Of a stretch of 13,808 nt of DNA, positions 5,759 to 12,756 are shown in pieces (within the stretch, counting starts at the first letter, position 1; every line of letters starts with the position of its first letter). The notes below the pieces were generated by a model, which had not been told where the DNA came from, did not search any database, and worked only from the letters and a program-made list of their open reading frames with translations. Source of the DNA: a candidate division WWE3 bacterium (GTDB lineage Bacteria > Patescibacteriota > WWE3 > 9FT-COMBO-53-11); assembly GCA_030620855.1 (NCBI GenBank), contig JAUXIZ010000009.1, positions 1-13,808 of the forward strand, in the 5' to 3' direction. The position numbers and the translations under genes were made by a program.

Positions 5759-7676
5759 AGCCGGCTAGTCTTTTCAAAAGCAGGCGTCTTCCAAAAATTA
5801 TGCCGGCCGAGGCGGCCACAATAATGACAAGCTCATAAAGCCCCAAAGGTAGATAAATAGGCCGGACCGTTTTTGTATCTTCTCCCGAGAAGGCGATATC
5901 CTCCCCGTTAAAGTCTTTTGCCGAGATATCCGCCGTTATTTTCTCTTCTCCGTGGGTTAGGGCATTTTGCGGGTTTAAATTGACAATAACTTCGGCCTCG
6001 GCGCTTGGGGGTATCGTTCCAACTTCAAAACTCTTATTGTCTAAGGAAAGAAGCGAGCTTTCCAGTGAAATTTTAGTGTCGAATGTGCTGGTTTTGCCGT
6101 TGTTTTTAACCTTGATTACGGCTTGCGTTTGGAAGGGCGCTACAACATAGGGCGCAAATTTTATAGCTACTTCAAGGCTTGGTTCTTCCTCAAGAGCATC
6201 GATGTTTTCTGAAAGCGATACCACAACATCCTTTTGGTTTGGATCTGTTTTATAGCTTCCTGCAGGAAGCGGGTATTCGGAAGATTCTCCTTTTATGACA
6301 AAAGCCAAATGCGACAGGTCAAATGTGGAAAAGTAGCTGCTGCCGGAAGTTGATCCCCATGTCGGATCTACCATTACCCAGCCGGTTTGGGGGATGTAGG
6401 TCTGCGGCCAGGCGTGCAAGACGTCCCCACCCTCAAGTCGCAGAGAAAGAGGTCTGTCGGTATCATCCGAGGTGTATGCGTATCCGTTTACCTCTCGGGC
6501 AGGAATTCCGGAAGAGCGCGCCAGCGCAATAAAAAGATCGGTATATTCCATGCAGACCGCGCTTTCCTTTTGGCTTAGAGCTTCCAAAGCTCCCAAACGC
6601 ACAAGATCCCCTGTTTCAAGTTTTTGGTAGCTGTAGGAGAGGTTTTGGGTTACAAAGTTGTAAATGTTTTTTAGATTTTCGGCAACGGAGAGTTTTGGAT
6701 TTGTGAGCTTGGCCGCTTGGGCTTTAATCTCCACCGCACTTGTTTCCCAATACTTTTGTTCCTGAGCATATGTTTGCACCAGATTTGCCGGTATGTCTTT
6801 TGCTGTTTTATTACCAAAATCTCGACCCGGATAAAATAAGGCAATTAACCCCTTCCAAATTACATCAATCTTTTCCAGCGGCCCAAGATTGTACCTAGCT
6901 AGGTAGTTGCCGTCACCATCAACCCTGATTGAATCCGGGGAGGGCAACAAGCTGCTTTGGATAATTTTTTGATATCCCAAAATGTCGGGAGGGAGGGCAA
7001 TTTCGGTATATCCCAGACCGATTGACGGGTTTTTTAGGTGATAGCTTAAGGATAAGCTGTAAAGCTGGAGCTTGCCGAAAGCCAGCCGAGGGGCGCCTTC
7101 CGAAAGACCCCCTTTGTTAAAGGTTATTGTTGTCCGCTCACCTTTCTTGGCCTGCGCTGCGGGCTCAGGGAAGCTGTAAAGCAGCGGCCCAAAGCTTTGC
7201 GGGACGGAAACTGTTAGGTTGTAGATTGAAATATTGTCCAACCCCGATATCTTGAGCAGGTTTAGTTCCCAAACAAGACCGTTCTTTTTGGCAAGATCGG
7301 GGAAATCGTAAGATATACCAAACTTTAATTTGCTCCCCTTTCCTAAAACCCTGGCCTTAAACTTTAAGGTTATGGTGGTTTCCTCGTCTTCCTTTTTTAT
7401 TTGCGGAGTGAGAGAACCGGTTGGATCCCAGCCCTTTACGTTTTTGATGACGCGGCTGCCGATTGTGAATTTATATTGAGAAACGAAGTATTGGCTGGTA
7501 AGGTTTTCGATGGTTACATTCTGAGTAACCTCAATTTCTCCGTTTTCTTTAGCAAAGTATTCCGTTTGGTAGGATGCTTTGAAGTCGTTTGCAGCAAAGA
7601 TTATGTGGGGGACAAAAGCTGCAAAAATGGCCCATGAAACCAAAAAAGATAGGAAAAATTTTACTGGTTTGACCAT
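5757..7676 (-). CDS. Secreted, membrane-anchored transglutaminase-like protein
   Basis: This 639-residue protein begins with a signal peptide (hydrophobic about 7-27, ending AA-N near residue 30) and ends with one membrane helix (about 612-628) followed by a basic tail RRLLLKR. That gives an exported body held at the membrane by its C-terminus. The transglutaminase-like core lies at about 330-440. The triad is Cys375 in SAVCMEYTDLF, His421 in LHAWPQTYIP and Asp437 in GWVMVDPTW. The N-terminal part (30-300) is beta-rich with no domain I can name, and 500-600 looks like an Ig-like or CARDB-type beta domain. Related proteins are thought to be proteases, peptidoglycan-related enzymes or crosslinkers; the substrate is unknown. 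ATG 7676 has no ribosome binding site but a -10 box 12 nt upstream. It diverges from the holin-like gene. Confidence 0.88.
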   Translation of the reverse strand: MVKPVKFFLSFLVSWAIFAAFVPHIIFAANDFKASYQTEYFAKENGEIEVTQNVTIENLTSQYFVSQYKFTIGSRVIKNVKGWDPTGSLTPQIKKEDEETTITLKFKARVLGKGSKLKFGISYDFPDLAKKNGLVWELNLLKISGLDNISIYNLTVSVPQSFGPLLYSFPEPAAQAKKGERTTITFNKGGLSEGAPRLAFGKLQLYSLSLSYHLKNPSIGLGYTEIALPPDILGYQKIIQSSLLPSPDSIRVDGDGNYLARYNLGPLEKIDVIWKGLIALFYPGRDFGNKTAKDIPANLVQTYAQEQKYWETSAVEIKAQAAKLTNPKLSVAENLKNIYNFVTQNLSYSYQKLETGDLVRLGALEALSQKESAVCMEYTDLFIALARSSGIPAREVNGYAYTSDDTDRPLSLRLEGGDVLHAWPQTYIPQTGWVMVDPTWGSTSGSSYFSTFDLSHLAFVIKGESSEYPLPAGSYKTDPNQKDVVVSLSENIDALEEEPSLEVAIKFAPYVVAPFQTQAVIKVKNNGKTSTFDTKISLESSLLSLDNKSFEVGTIPPSAEAEVIVNLNPQNALTHGEEKITADISAKDFNGEDIAFSGEDTKTVRPIYLPLGLYELVIIVAASAGIIFGRRLLLKRLAG

Positions 7677-7694
7677 CAGAAAGATGGTATCATA
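7672..7694. promoter_or_regulatory. Overlapping divergent -10 promoters with an inverted repeat
   Basis: The plus strand has TGGTATCAT (7685-7693), an extended -10 ending 7 nt before the GTG start at 7701. The minus strand has TATGAT (7694-7689), 12 nt before the ATG at 7676. The two hexamers share five base pairs, so polymerase could not occupy both at once. A perfect 6-bp inverted repeat, ACCATC (7672-7677) and GATGGT (7683-7688), overlaps the minus-strand start codon and touches the plus -10. It could be an operator. Start sites are predicted, not measured. Confidence 0.5.
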
Positions 7695-7700
7695 ACTTCC

Positions 7701-8096
7701 GTGTTTACACTTTTGAGAAATATAGTCGCATCGGGCGTGGCTTTGTTTGCCGTAACATGGCTAATACCGGGAATTTCTTACGGTTCCGATGTGCGGGTGC
7801 TCGTTGCAGCCGCTTTGGTTTTTGCCCTCTTTCAGACGATCGTTAAGCCGATCTTGGGTTTTATCGCGGCTCCTGTTAATTTTTTGACCTTGGGATTGGT
7901 TTCCGTGCTCATCAACATTGGGCTCTTTTATGCCGTCTCTTACTTGGTTCCCGCCTTTTCCTTTAGTTCTTTTGAATTTGCGGGGCTTGCGGTTGGGGAA
8001 TTTTCGGTGCCGGCCGTTTTGGTTCCGGAATACGCAACCGTTGTTTTAGGGTCTTTTGCGGTATCTTTGGTTTTTGCCTTTTTCGGAAAATCTTAA
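7701..8096 (+). CDS. Four-helix membrane protein of the phage holin IV family (PF04020)
   Basis: The 131-residue protein is almost wholly hydrophobic, with four likely membrane helices at about 6-24, 31-53, 58-84 and 109-128. FQTIVKPILGF (44-54) followed by PVNFLTLGL (58-66) is the usual core of the PF04020 family, named after a mycobacteriophage holin. The family is widespread on bacterial chromosomes, where its role is unknown. There is no endolysin or other phage gene nearby, so this is probably a chromosomal envelope protein. The start is GTG at 7701 with no Shine-Dalgarno and an extended -10 seven bases upstream, which would make the transcript leaderless. The stop is 3 nt before secG. 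Confidence 0.82.
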   Translation: MFTLLRNIVASGVALFAVTWLIPGISYGSDVRVLVAAALVFALFQTIVKPILGFIAAPVNFLTLGLVSVLINIGLFYAVSYLVPAFSFSSFEFAGLAVGEFSVPAVLVPEYATVVLGSFAVSLVFAFFGKS

Positions 8097-8099
8097 ATC

Positions 8100-8318
8100 A
8101 TGTCTTTTTTGGGGGTTTTGCAGGTTTTTATATCCTTGACTCTTGTTTTGTTGATCCTTCTTCAAGGAAGCGGTTCTGGCTTGGGATCTCCTTTTGGCGG
8201 GGGAGGAAGCGGAGAAACATTTAAAACGCGAAGAGGTTTTGAAAAGATTATTTTTTATCTCACGGTCTTCTTTATCGTTTTGTTTGCACTGGTTCTTATT
8301 TTGGTAATTGTTGCTTGA
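8100..8318 (+). CDS. secG: Preprotein translocase subunit SecG
   Basis: SecG is the small accessory subunit of the SecYEG channel and assists SecA-driven protein export. The 72-residue protein has two membrane helices (about 4-21 and 50-71). The conserved cytoplasmic loop lies between them, with LLQGSGSGLGSPFGG (20-34) and then TRRGFEK (43-49). The length and order match bacterial SecG. ATG 8100 follows the previous stop by 3 nt with only a weak purine stretch upstream. The TGA stop is followed by one codon and then the ATG of the binding protein in the same frame, so the two are probably coupled. Confidence 0.92.
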   Translation: MSFLGVLQVFISLTLVLLILLQGSGSGLGSPFGGGGSGETFKTRRGFEKIIFYLTVFFIVLFALVLILVIVA

Positions 8319-8321
8319 GGC

Positions 8322-9716
8322 ATGCTTCGATATATTTTTTTGGTTATTCTTTTGAGTTTTGTGGGAGGCTGGTACCTTTTGAGGCTGGACCTTGATCCTA
8401 CTTTTATTGAGGGGGTAGTTGGCCAGCCGGTGGATCTTATTCCCGGGCTTGGGTCTAGAAACCCCGTCGATGAAATTCTCGAGGAGCTTTTGTTTCGGCC
8501 TCTTTTTACTTATGACCGGGAAGGCAAAATAGTTCACGATCTGGCGGAAAGCTACACCACTTATAAAAATGGAGAGATTTACGACATCACTCTGAAAAAA
8601 TCCTACTGGTTGGATGGAACTGCGATAACTGTTGCTGATGTTACCTTCACATTTACGCGGGAGCCAGCCTTTTCGAAGATCACAATCGAACAGGAGGGAG
8701 AGCGGCGGGTTAGATTTGTTCTCGAAAATCCGCTTTCTTCCTTCTTGGATATTCTCACCAAGCCAATCGCACCGGCTCATTTTCGAGAAATACCTTTAGA
8801 TAGCTTGGGTAGCGGCGATTTTTACATTACGGATGTCGAAAAAGAGGGAGGGAGGATAAGCGAGCTGAGGTTGCAAAGTAAAAAAAGTGGTGCAATCAAG
8901 AATCTCGTTTTTAAATTTTTCCCGGATGAGGAGAGTCTAAGGGAAGCCGCGATGCAAGGTGAGGTGGATAGTGTTTCCGATGTCTCGTTTTCTTCGGAAT
9001 ACTTTACTTTGTATGAACGGCCTATGCCGAACCGTTACTTTGCCCTCTTTTTTAACTTGGGGGCCGATAACCCGCTTGCAAAAGACGTAAAGTTTAGGGC
9101 CGCCGCTTCCAAAAAGACCCCTCTTGCATCCGGGGGCTTGGTTAAAGGTCCTATGTCCGGGACATGGGCGCAGGCAAAACTATCCTTTCCCAGATTCACA
9201 TCCAAATCTGCAAAAAAGTTTAAAGGGAGCATCTCAATAACCGTTCCTAAAACCAATGGTGTCGCAAACATTGCAAAAGGTATCGCTTCCACATGGGAGG
9301 AGGAGTTGGGAATTGATGTAAAGGTAAAAGAGGTTTCCGCATCCCAGCTTGAGAGGGTTTTGGAGGAACGGGATTTTGAGGCGATTATCTTAGGGCAGGA
9401 GGTTAACCGCGATCCCGACCGGTACAATCTTTGGCATTCCAGTCAAAGAGAATATCCGGGCCAAAATATTGCAGGCTACGCCGACCCAAGGGCCGACCGC
9501 GCGTTAGAGGAGGGAAGAGCCACGCTGGCGCGATCCGCAAGAAAAACTCACTACACTAACTTCCAGCGGCTTTTTATTGAGGATAATCCGGTCGTATTTT
9601 TGGATCACCCGAACTTTAATTGGTGGGTCAACAGCAAGTTCGCCGGTCCGGATTTAACTCCAATTTTTTCACCCGTGGAACGCTTTTGGAATTTTAGCGA
9701 TTGGACCCGCAATTAG
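8322..9716 (+). CDS. Extracellular solute-binding protein, peptide/nickel (SBP family 5) type
   Basis: Family 5 binding proteins catch oligopeptides or similar solutes outside the membrane for an ABC importer. Residues 28-36 (FIEGVVGQP) and 56-76 (LLFRPLFTYDREGK, then VHDLAES) match the N-terminal region of this family. LKKSYWLDGTAITVADVTFTF (residues 91-111) corresponds to its conserved WHDGTPVTADDV region. A hydrophobic N-terminus (4-20) without a lipobox Cys suggests an uncleaved anchor. At 464 residues it is shorter than typical members (about 520-600), with the middle shortened. No ABC permease or ATPase lies in the window. ATG 8322 is only 1 nt after GAGG, an unusually tight spacing, so the start is uncertain. 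The TAG stop overlaps the stop of tpiA on the other strand. Confidence 0.85.
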   Translation: MLRYIFLVILLSFVGGWYLLRLDLDPTFIEGVVGQPVDLIPGLGSRNPVDEILEELLFRPLFTYDREGKIVHDLAESYTTYKNGEIYDITLKKSYWLDGTAITVADVTFTFTREPAFSKITIEQEGERRVRFVLENPLSSFLDILTKPIAPAHFREIPLDSLGSGDFYITDVEKEGGRISELRLQSKKSGAIKNLVFKFFPDEESLREAAMQGEVDSVSDVSFSSEYFTLYERPMPNRYFALFFNLGADNPLAKDVKFRAAASKKTPLASGGLVKGPMSGTWAQAKLSFPRFTSKSAKKFKGSISITVPKTNGVANIAKGIASTWEEELGIDVKVKEVSASQLERVLEERDFEAIILGQEVNRDPDRYNLWHSSQREYPGQNIAGYADPRADRALEEGRATLARSARKTHYTNFQRLFIEDNPVVFLDHPNFNWWVNSKFAGPDLTPIFSPVERFWNFSDWTRN

Positions 9717-10360
9717 AAGCCGGAGAGAAGATTGGAAAAGACGGTTTCCGGTTTTTCTGCCTTAACGACGGCCGAAGATACCACCGCCCCAACGGCTCCA
9801 AGCGACAGTGCAGTAGAAATGTCTTCTCTTCCGTGTACTCCGGCTCCCACAAGAAGCGGAATGTTCCCAGATTCTTTTACGGCTTGGCTTATGATTTCCG
9901 GTTTTGCGGAAGTTACGGAGGTATCTCCGCCGATAAGCTCGGCCGGCTCATATGCAATATAGTCCGGGTTAAACTTCCTAAACTCCGCCACTTTTTGCGG
10001 ACTGGCGGCAAATATGAGAACTTTAAGCCCTCCACCTTTGGCAAGTTCTAAAGTTTCTTTAATTACTTCTTTAGTGAGTGGGTGTTCGCTGTGGTTTAAG
10101 AACGTTCCCATCGCTCCGGCCTCTTTTGCATCTTTTGGCGCCAGGAACCCTGTAAACTGGCCCTCCTCTGCCAGGTCAGTATGTTGTGCCCAGATTGAGG
10201 AGTCTATACCATCTGCAACCTTAGCAAGCTCGAAATCCGGGGGTGCAAAGCCGGTTTCGACATCAGGAAACGTCTTTGCCGCAGCTTCCAGTTTTTGGGC
10301 AAGTTTCAGCGCTTTTGGCCCTAAAACTTGCGGATAGGTTTTAAAGTTTATAAGAAGCAT
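9713..10360 (-). CDS. tpiA: Triosephosphate isomerase, short archaeal-like form
   Basis: This enzyme interconverts dihydroxyacetone phosphate and glyceraldehyde 3-phosphate in central glycolysis. The 215-residue protein has the catalytic residues Lys7 (NFKTY), His90 (LNHSEH) and Glu138 (YEPAELIGG, the loop-6 region). The C-terminal phosphate site GAGVHGREDISTAL (172-185) is also present. Bacterial enzymes are usually near 250 residues; the shorter length and the YEPAELIG form resemble archaeal enzymes. The ATG at 10360 has no Shine-Dalgarno but an extended -10 just upstream. Its stop (9713-9715) overlaps the stop of the binding protein, and no terminator is visible between the two convergent genes, so their transcripts may overlap. 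Confidence 0.92.
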   Translation of the reverse strand: MLLINFKTYPQVLGPKALKLAQKLEAAAKTFPDVETGFAPPDFELAKVADGIDSSIWAQHTDLAEEGQFTGFLAPKDAKEAGAMGTFLNHSEHPLTKEVIKETLELAKGGGLKVLIFAASPQKVAEFRKFNPDYIAYEPAELIGGDTSVTSAKPEIISQAVKESGNIPLLVGAGVHGREDISTALSLGAVGAVVSSAVVKAEKPETVFSNLLSGF

Positions 10361-10361
10361 T

Positions 10362-10381
10362 ATTACGTAATGATTTTAGCA
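10362..10381 (-). promoter_or_regulatory. tpiA promoter with a palindrome at the start site
   Basis: On the minus strand TGCTAAAAT (10381-10373) is an extended -10 whose hexamer ends 12 nt before the ATG, so the mRNA leader would be only a few bases. ATTACGTAAT (10362-10371) is a perfect 10-bp palindrome lying between the -10 and the start codon. It could be a regulator site, but a palindrome of this size can arise by chance. Confidence 0.45.
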
Positions 10382-10517
10382 ATAATAATGCCACACTCGA
10401 TTTGTGATCAGGAGAACCCGCAGAGCAAACAATGATGGATTTGGGCTACGATGCGGACGGATGTGTGAATGGGGAGACACAGCTTTTCCTTATAAAGTTT
10501 TAATTCTTTTGATTCAT
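10382..10517. other. Intergenic stretch without a gene
   Basis: Between the tpiA promoter and the tRNA promoter I see no convincing ORF, hairpin terminator or repeat. The tail becomes A-T rich near 10490-10517, as expected upstream of a promoter. Confidence 0.5.
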
Positions 10518-10526
10518 TGATAAAAT
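10518..10526 (+). promoter_or_regulatory. Extended -10 promoter of the tRNA cluster
   Basis: TGATAAAAT is an extended -10 with the hexamer at 10521-10526. The predicted start near 10533 would leave about 5 nt before the first tRNA. No good -35 is seen, although the upstream stretch is A-T rich. Confidence 0.6.
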
Positions 10527-10537
10527 GTTAGTGGTGA

Positions 10538-10613
10538 GCCGAGGTAGCCAAGGTGGTCAAGGCAGGCGCCTGAAGAGCGTCAGATGTCGGTTCGACTCCG
10601 ACCCTCGGCACCA
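10538..10613 (+). tRNA. tRNA-Phe (GAA)
   Basis: The acceptor stem is GCCGAGG/CCTCGGC with discriminator A and encoded CCA. The anticodon stem GGCGC/GCGTC has one G-T pair and closes the loop CTGAAGA, so the anticodon is GAA. The T arm is GTCGG-TTCGACT-CCGAC. The D stem is only three sure pairs (GCC/GGC) around an 11-nt loop. It is the first of five tRNAs in the array. Confidence 0.9.
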
Positions 10614-10628
10614 CCGCCCGCTTCACTT

Positions 10629-10703
10629 GCGGGAGTAGCTCAGTGGTAGAGCGTCTCGTTGCCAACGAGAAGATCGCGGGTTCGAATCCCGTCTCCCGCT
10701 CCA
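10629..10703 (+). tRNA. tRNA-Gly (GCC)
   Basis: The acceptor stem is GCGGGAG/CTCCCGC with discriminator T and encoded CCA. The anticodon stem TCTCG/CGAGA holds the loop TTGCCAA, so the anticodon is GCC. It lies 15 nt after tRNA-Phe, probably in the same transcript. Confidence 0.95.
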
Positions 10704-10746
10704 TATTTTTGAACTTGGACCTGCTTTGCGGGTGGTTATTAGGCAC

Positions 10747-10831
10747 GCAGGGATGGCGGAATTGGCAGACGCGTACGGTTCAGAACCGTATGCCGCAAGG
10801 CGTGAGGGTTCGACTCCCTCTCCCTGCACCA
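10747..10831 (+). tRNA. tRNA-Leu (CAG)
   Basis: This is a class II tRNA of 85 nt with a long variable arm (TGCCGCAAGGCGT). The acceptor stem is GCAGGGA/TCCCTGC, followed by ACCA. The anticodon stem TACGG/CCGTA holds TTCAGAA, so the anticodon is CAG. The variable arm is identical to that of the next tRNA-Leu. Confidence 0.95.
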
Positions 10832-10849
10832 GTGTTTTCTTTTGACGAA

Positions 10850-10934
10850 GCAGAGGTGGTGGAACTGGCAGACACGCAGTCTTGAGGGGGCTGTGCCGCA
10901 AGGCGTGAGGGTTCGAGTCCCTCCCTCTGCACCA
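10850..10934 (+). tRNA. tRNA-Leu (GAG)
   Basis: This is a class II tRNA of 85 nt. The acceptor stem is GCAGAGG/CCTCTGC, followed by ACCA. The anticodon stem CAGTC/GGCTG (one T-G pair) holds TTGAGGG, so the anticodon is GAG. It shares its variable arm and T stem with the preceding tRNA-Leu, suggesting local duplication with anticodon change. Its CCA abuts the next tRNA directly. Confidence 0.93.
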
Positions 10935-11011
10935 GGTCGGATAGCTCAGTTGGTTAGAGCACTCGGCTTACATCCGAGAGGCCACAGGTTCGAATCCTGT
11001 TCCGACCACCA
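10935..11011 (+). tRNA. tRNA-Val (UAC)
   Basis: The acceptor stem is GGTCGGA/TCCGACC, followed by A and encoded CCA. The anticodon stem CTCGG/CCGAG holds CTTACAT, so the anticodon is TAC (UAC). It starts at the base after the CCA of tRNA-Leu, so processing must cut exactly at this junction. No clear terminator hairpin follows. Confidence 0.95.
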
Positions 11012-11022
11012 TTTATCTATTC

Positions 11023-11052
11023 TTGGTTATCCCTTTGTTAATTCGCTAGAAT
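11023..11052 (+). promoter_or_regulatory. Promoter before pilB, close to the start codon
   Basis: TAGAAT (11047-11052) is a good -10. A weak -35, TTGGTT, lies at 11023-11028 with an 18-bp spacer. The predicted start falls at about 11059, on the second of two tandem ATG codons, so the pilB mRNA would be leaderless. No Shine-Dalgarno precedes the gene. Confidence 0.5.
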
Positions 11053-11055
11053 CAG

Positions 11056-12756
11056 ATGATGGCTTCCAACGAAGTTTTTACCCAAGTTCTTTTGGACAAG
11101 GGTATTATTAATAAATCCCAAGCCGAGGAAATACAGGTTGAGTCCAGAGCTAAGGGAACTCCCGTTTACTACCTAGTTTTGGAAAGACAGCTCGCAACCG
11201 ACGAGCAGATTGCCAAAATAATGTCCGATTTTTACCAAGTTCCTTTGGCTCCCCTTGGCAAAATCAACATCCGCGAAGAAGTCTTAAAAACCGTTCCCGA
11301 AATGGTCGCGCGGGCCAAGCTGGCAATTCCTTTTGCCAGGGATAAGGAGGGGCTAAAGATAGCCATAGCAAATCCTAAAGATTTGGAGTTTATCGAGTTT
11401 ATCCATAAAAAGACGGGGGATCGCATTCTTGTTCATTACGCCACGCCCAAACAGATCGACGAGACGCTTCGCGTGTACCAGAAGGAGATTAAAACTGCCC
11501 TTAAGAAGATTTTGAGCGAGGCAAGAGCTGAAGCCAAAAAGCTTGGAAGAAAGGTCGAAGTTCCAATCATAAAAATAGTTGATATGCTTCTGTCCTACGG
11601 GAACCAAAACCGAGCATCCGATGTCCACATCGAGCCAAAGGAGGAGGAGTCCTTGGTTCGTTTTAGGATCCAAGGCCTTTTGCACGACGTGACAACCTTG
11701 CCTAAAGATATCCACGAGGAGGTTGTGACAAGAATTAAAGTCTTGGCAAGCCTTAGAACAGATGAACATCATACGGCCCAGGACGGAAAGCTAACCTTTA
11801 GAACCGGTCTGGAGCTTCCAAAAGAAAGACAAGAAAAGATGGACGTCAGAGTATCCATCATTCCGACAACTCACGGAGAGAAGGTTGTGATGAGGCTTCT
11901 TTCGGCTCGAGTTCGTCAGTACTCACTCGAGGTCATGGGTTTTTCCGAAGGAGATCTTAAAAAGATCAAGAAGGCATACTCCAAGCCTTACGGTATGATT
12001 ATCGCCTCGGGACCAACCGGATCTGGTAAAACGACCACCATGTATGCAGTTTTGAAACTTTTAAACAAAAGGGACGTGAATATCACCACAATCGAGGATC
12101 CGGTTGAGTACGATATGGGAGGGGTAAACCAAATCCAGATTAATCCTAAAACTGGTCTGACCTTTGCCAATGGTTTGCGATCTATCGTACGGCAAGACCC
12201 TGACCTCATCTTGGTTGGGGAAATTAGAGATTCGGAAACCGCCAGCATTGCAGTTAACGCTGCTATGACCGGACACCTGGTTTTGTCGACCACGCACGCT
12301 AACGATGCCGCGACAACGCTCGTCAGACTTCTGGACATGGGTGTTGAACCCTTTTTAGTCTCTTCATCGGTAAACGTTGTGGTTGCCCAGCGTCTTCTTA
12401 GAGTACTTTGTACCCAATGCAGAAAGCAGAAAGAGGTTTCTACAGTGGAACTTAGGAAAAACTTTCCTGCGGAGTATATTCAAAAACACCTTGGGAAAGG
12501 TGCGAAAGTAAAGGTTTGGTTCGCTGAAGGGTGCAGCGTCTGCCAAAATACCGGTTATATTGATCGGATAGGTATTCATGAAGTTCTTTTGGTGGACGAC
12601 GACATAAGAGCGGCTGTCATCGAGAGAAAGTCTGCCGAGTCCATCCGAAATTTAGCCGTGGCGCAAGGAATGGTCACGATGCTCGAAGACGGTTTTATAA
12701 AAGTAGCAAAAGGGGTTACTACAATCGAGGAACTTATGAGGGTGGTTAAGGAATAA
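11056..12756 (+). CDS. pilB: Type IV pilus assembly ATPase PilB (GspE family)
   Basis: PilB is the cytoplasmic hexameric ATPase that powers pilus extension. The 566-residue protein has an N-terminal MshEN-like domain (about 10-140), an alpha-helical linker, and the GspE ATPase core. Walker A is GPTGSGKTT (residues 319-327, Lys325). The Asp box region is around TTIEDPVEY (344-352), Walker B is LILVGEIRD (384-392) and the His box is GHLVLSTTHAND (406-417). A tetracysteine metal site is formed by Cys452, Cys455, Cys493 and Cys496. All catalytic residues look intact, so it is an active assembly ATPase rather than a PilT type. Two tandem ATGs (11056 and 11059) are possible starts; the promoter position favours 11059. 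The stop TAA shares a base with the pilC ATG. Confidence 0.95.
   Translation: MMASNEVFTQVLLDKGIINKSQAEEIQVESRAKGTPVYYLVLERQLATDEQIAKIMSDFYQVPLAPLGKINIREEVLKTVPEMVARAKLAIPFARDKEGLKIAIANPKDLEFIEFIHKKTGDRILVHYATPKQIDETLRVYQKEIKTALKKILSEARAEAKKLGRKVEVPIIKIVDMLLSYGNQNRASDVHIEPKEEESLVRFRIQGLLHDVTTLPKDIHEEVVTRIKVLASLRTDEHHTAQDGKLTFRTGLELPKERQEKMDVRVSIIPTTHGEKVVMRLLSARVRQYSLEVMGFSEGDLKKIKKAYSKPYGMIIASGPTGSGKTTTMYAVLKLLNKRDVNITTIEDPVEYDMGGVNQIQINPKTGLTFANGLRSIVRQDPDLILVGEIRDSETASIAVNAAMTGHLVLSTTHANDAATTLVRLLDMGVEPFLVSSSVNVVVAQRLLRVLCTQCRKQKEVSTVELRKNFPAEYIQKHLGKGAKVKVWFAEGCSVCQNTGYIDRIGIHEVLLVDDDIRAAVIERKSAESIRNLAVAQGMVTMLEDGFIKVAKGVTTIEELMRVVKE

Noticed and set aside
7701..8096. Prophage remnant suggested by the holin-family protein
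   Set aside because: PF04020 proteins are common on bacterial chromosomes, and no endolysin, integrase, capsid gene or att-like repeat is seen nearby.
2159..8318. UGA recoded as glycine or tryptophan
   Set aside because: Four genes end in TGA at the expected protein length and no long gene contains an in-frame TGA. In a recoded genome, TGA codons would be frequent inside genes.
8046..8780. 244-residue minus-strand ORF across secG and the binding-protein start
   Set aside because: It is Asn/Lys/Gln-rich because it reads the complement of membrane-helix codons, and it shows no recognisable motif. SecG and the binding protein on the plus strand are clear.
10528..10901. Minus-strand ORFs over the tRNA array with a GFEPAIFSLATRRSTTELL-like peptide
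   Set aside because: These are antisense translations of tRNA genes, a well-known annotation artefact. The structure of five tRNAs fully explains the DNA.
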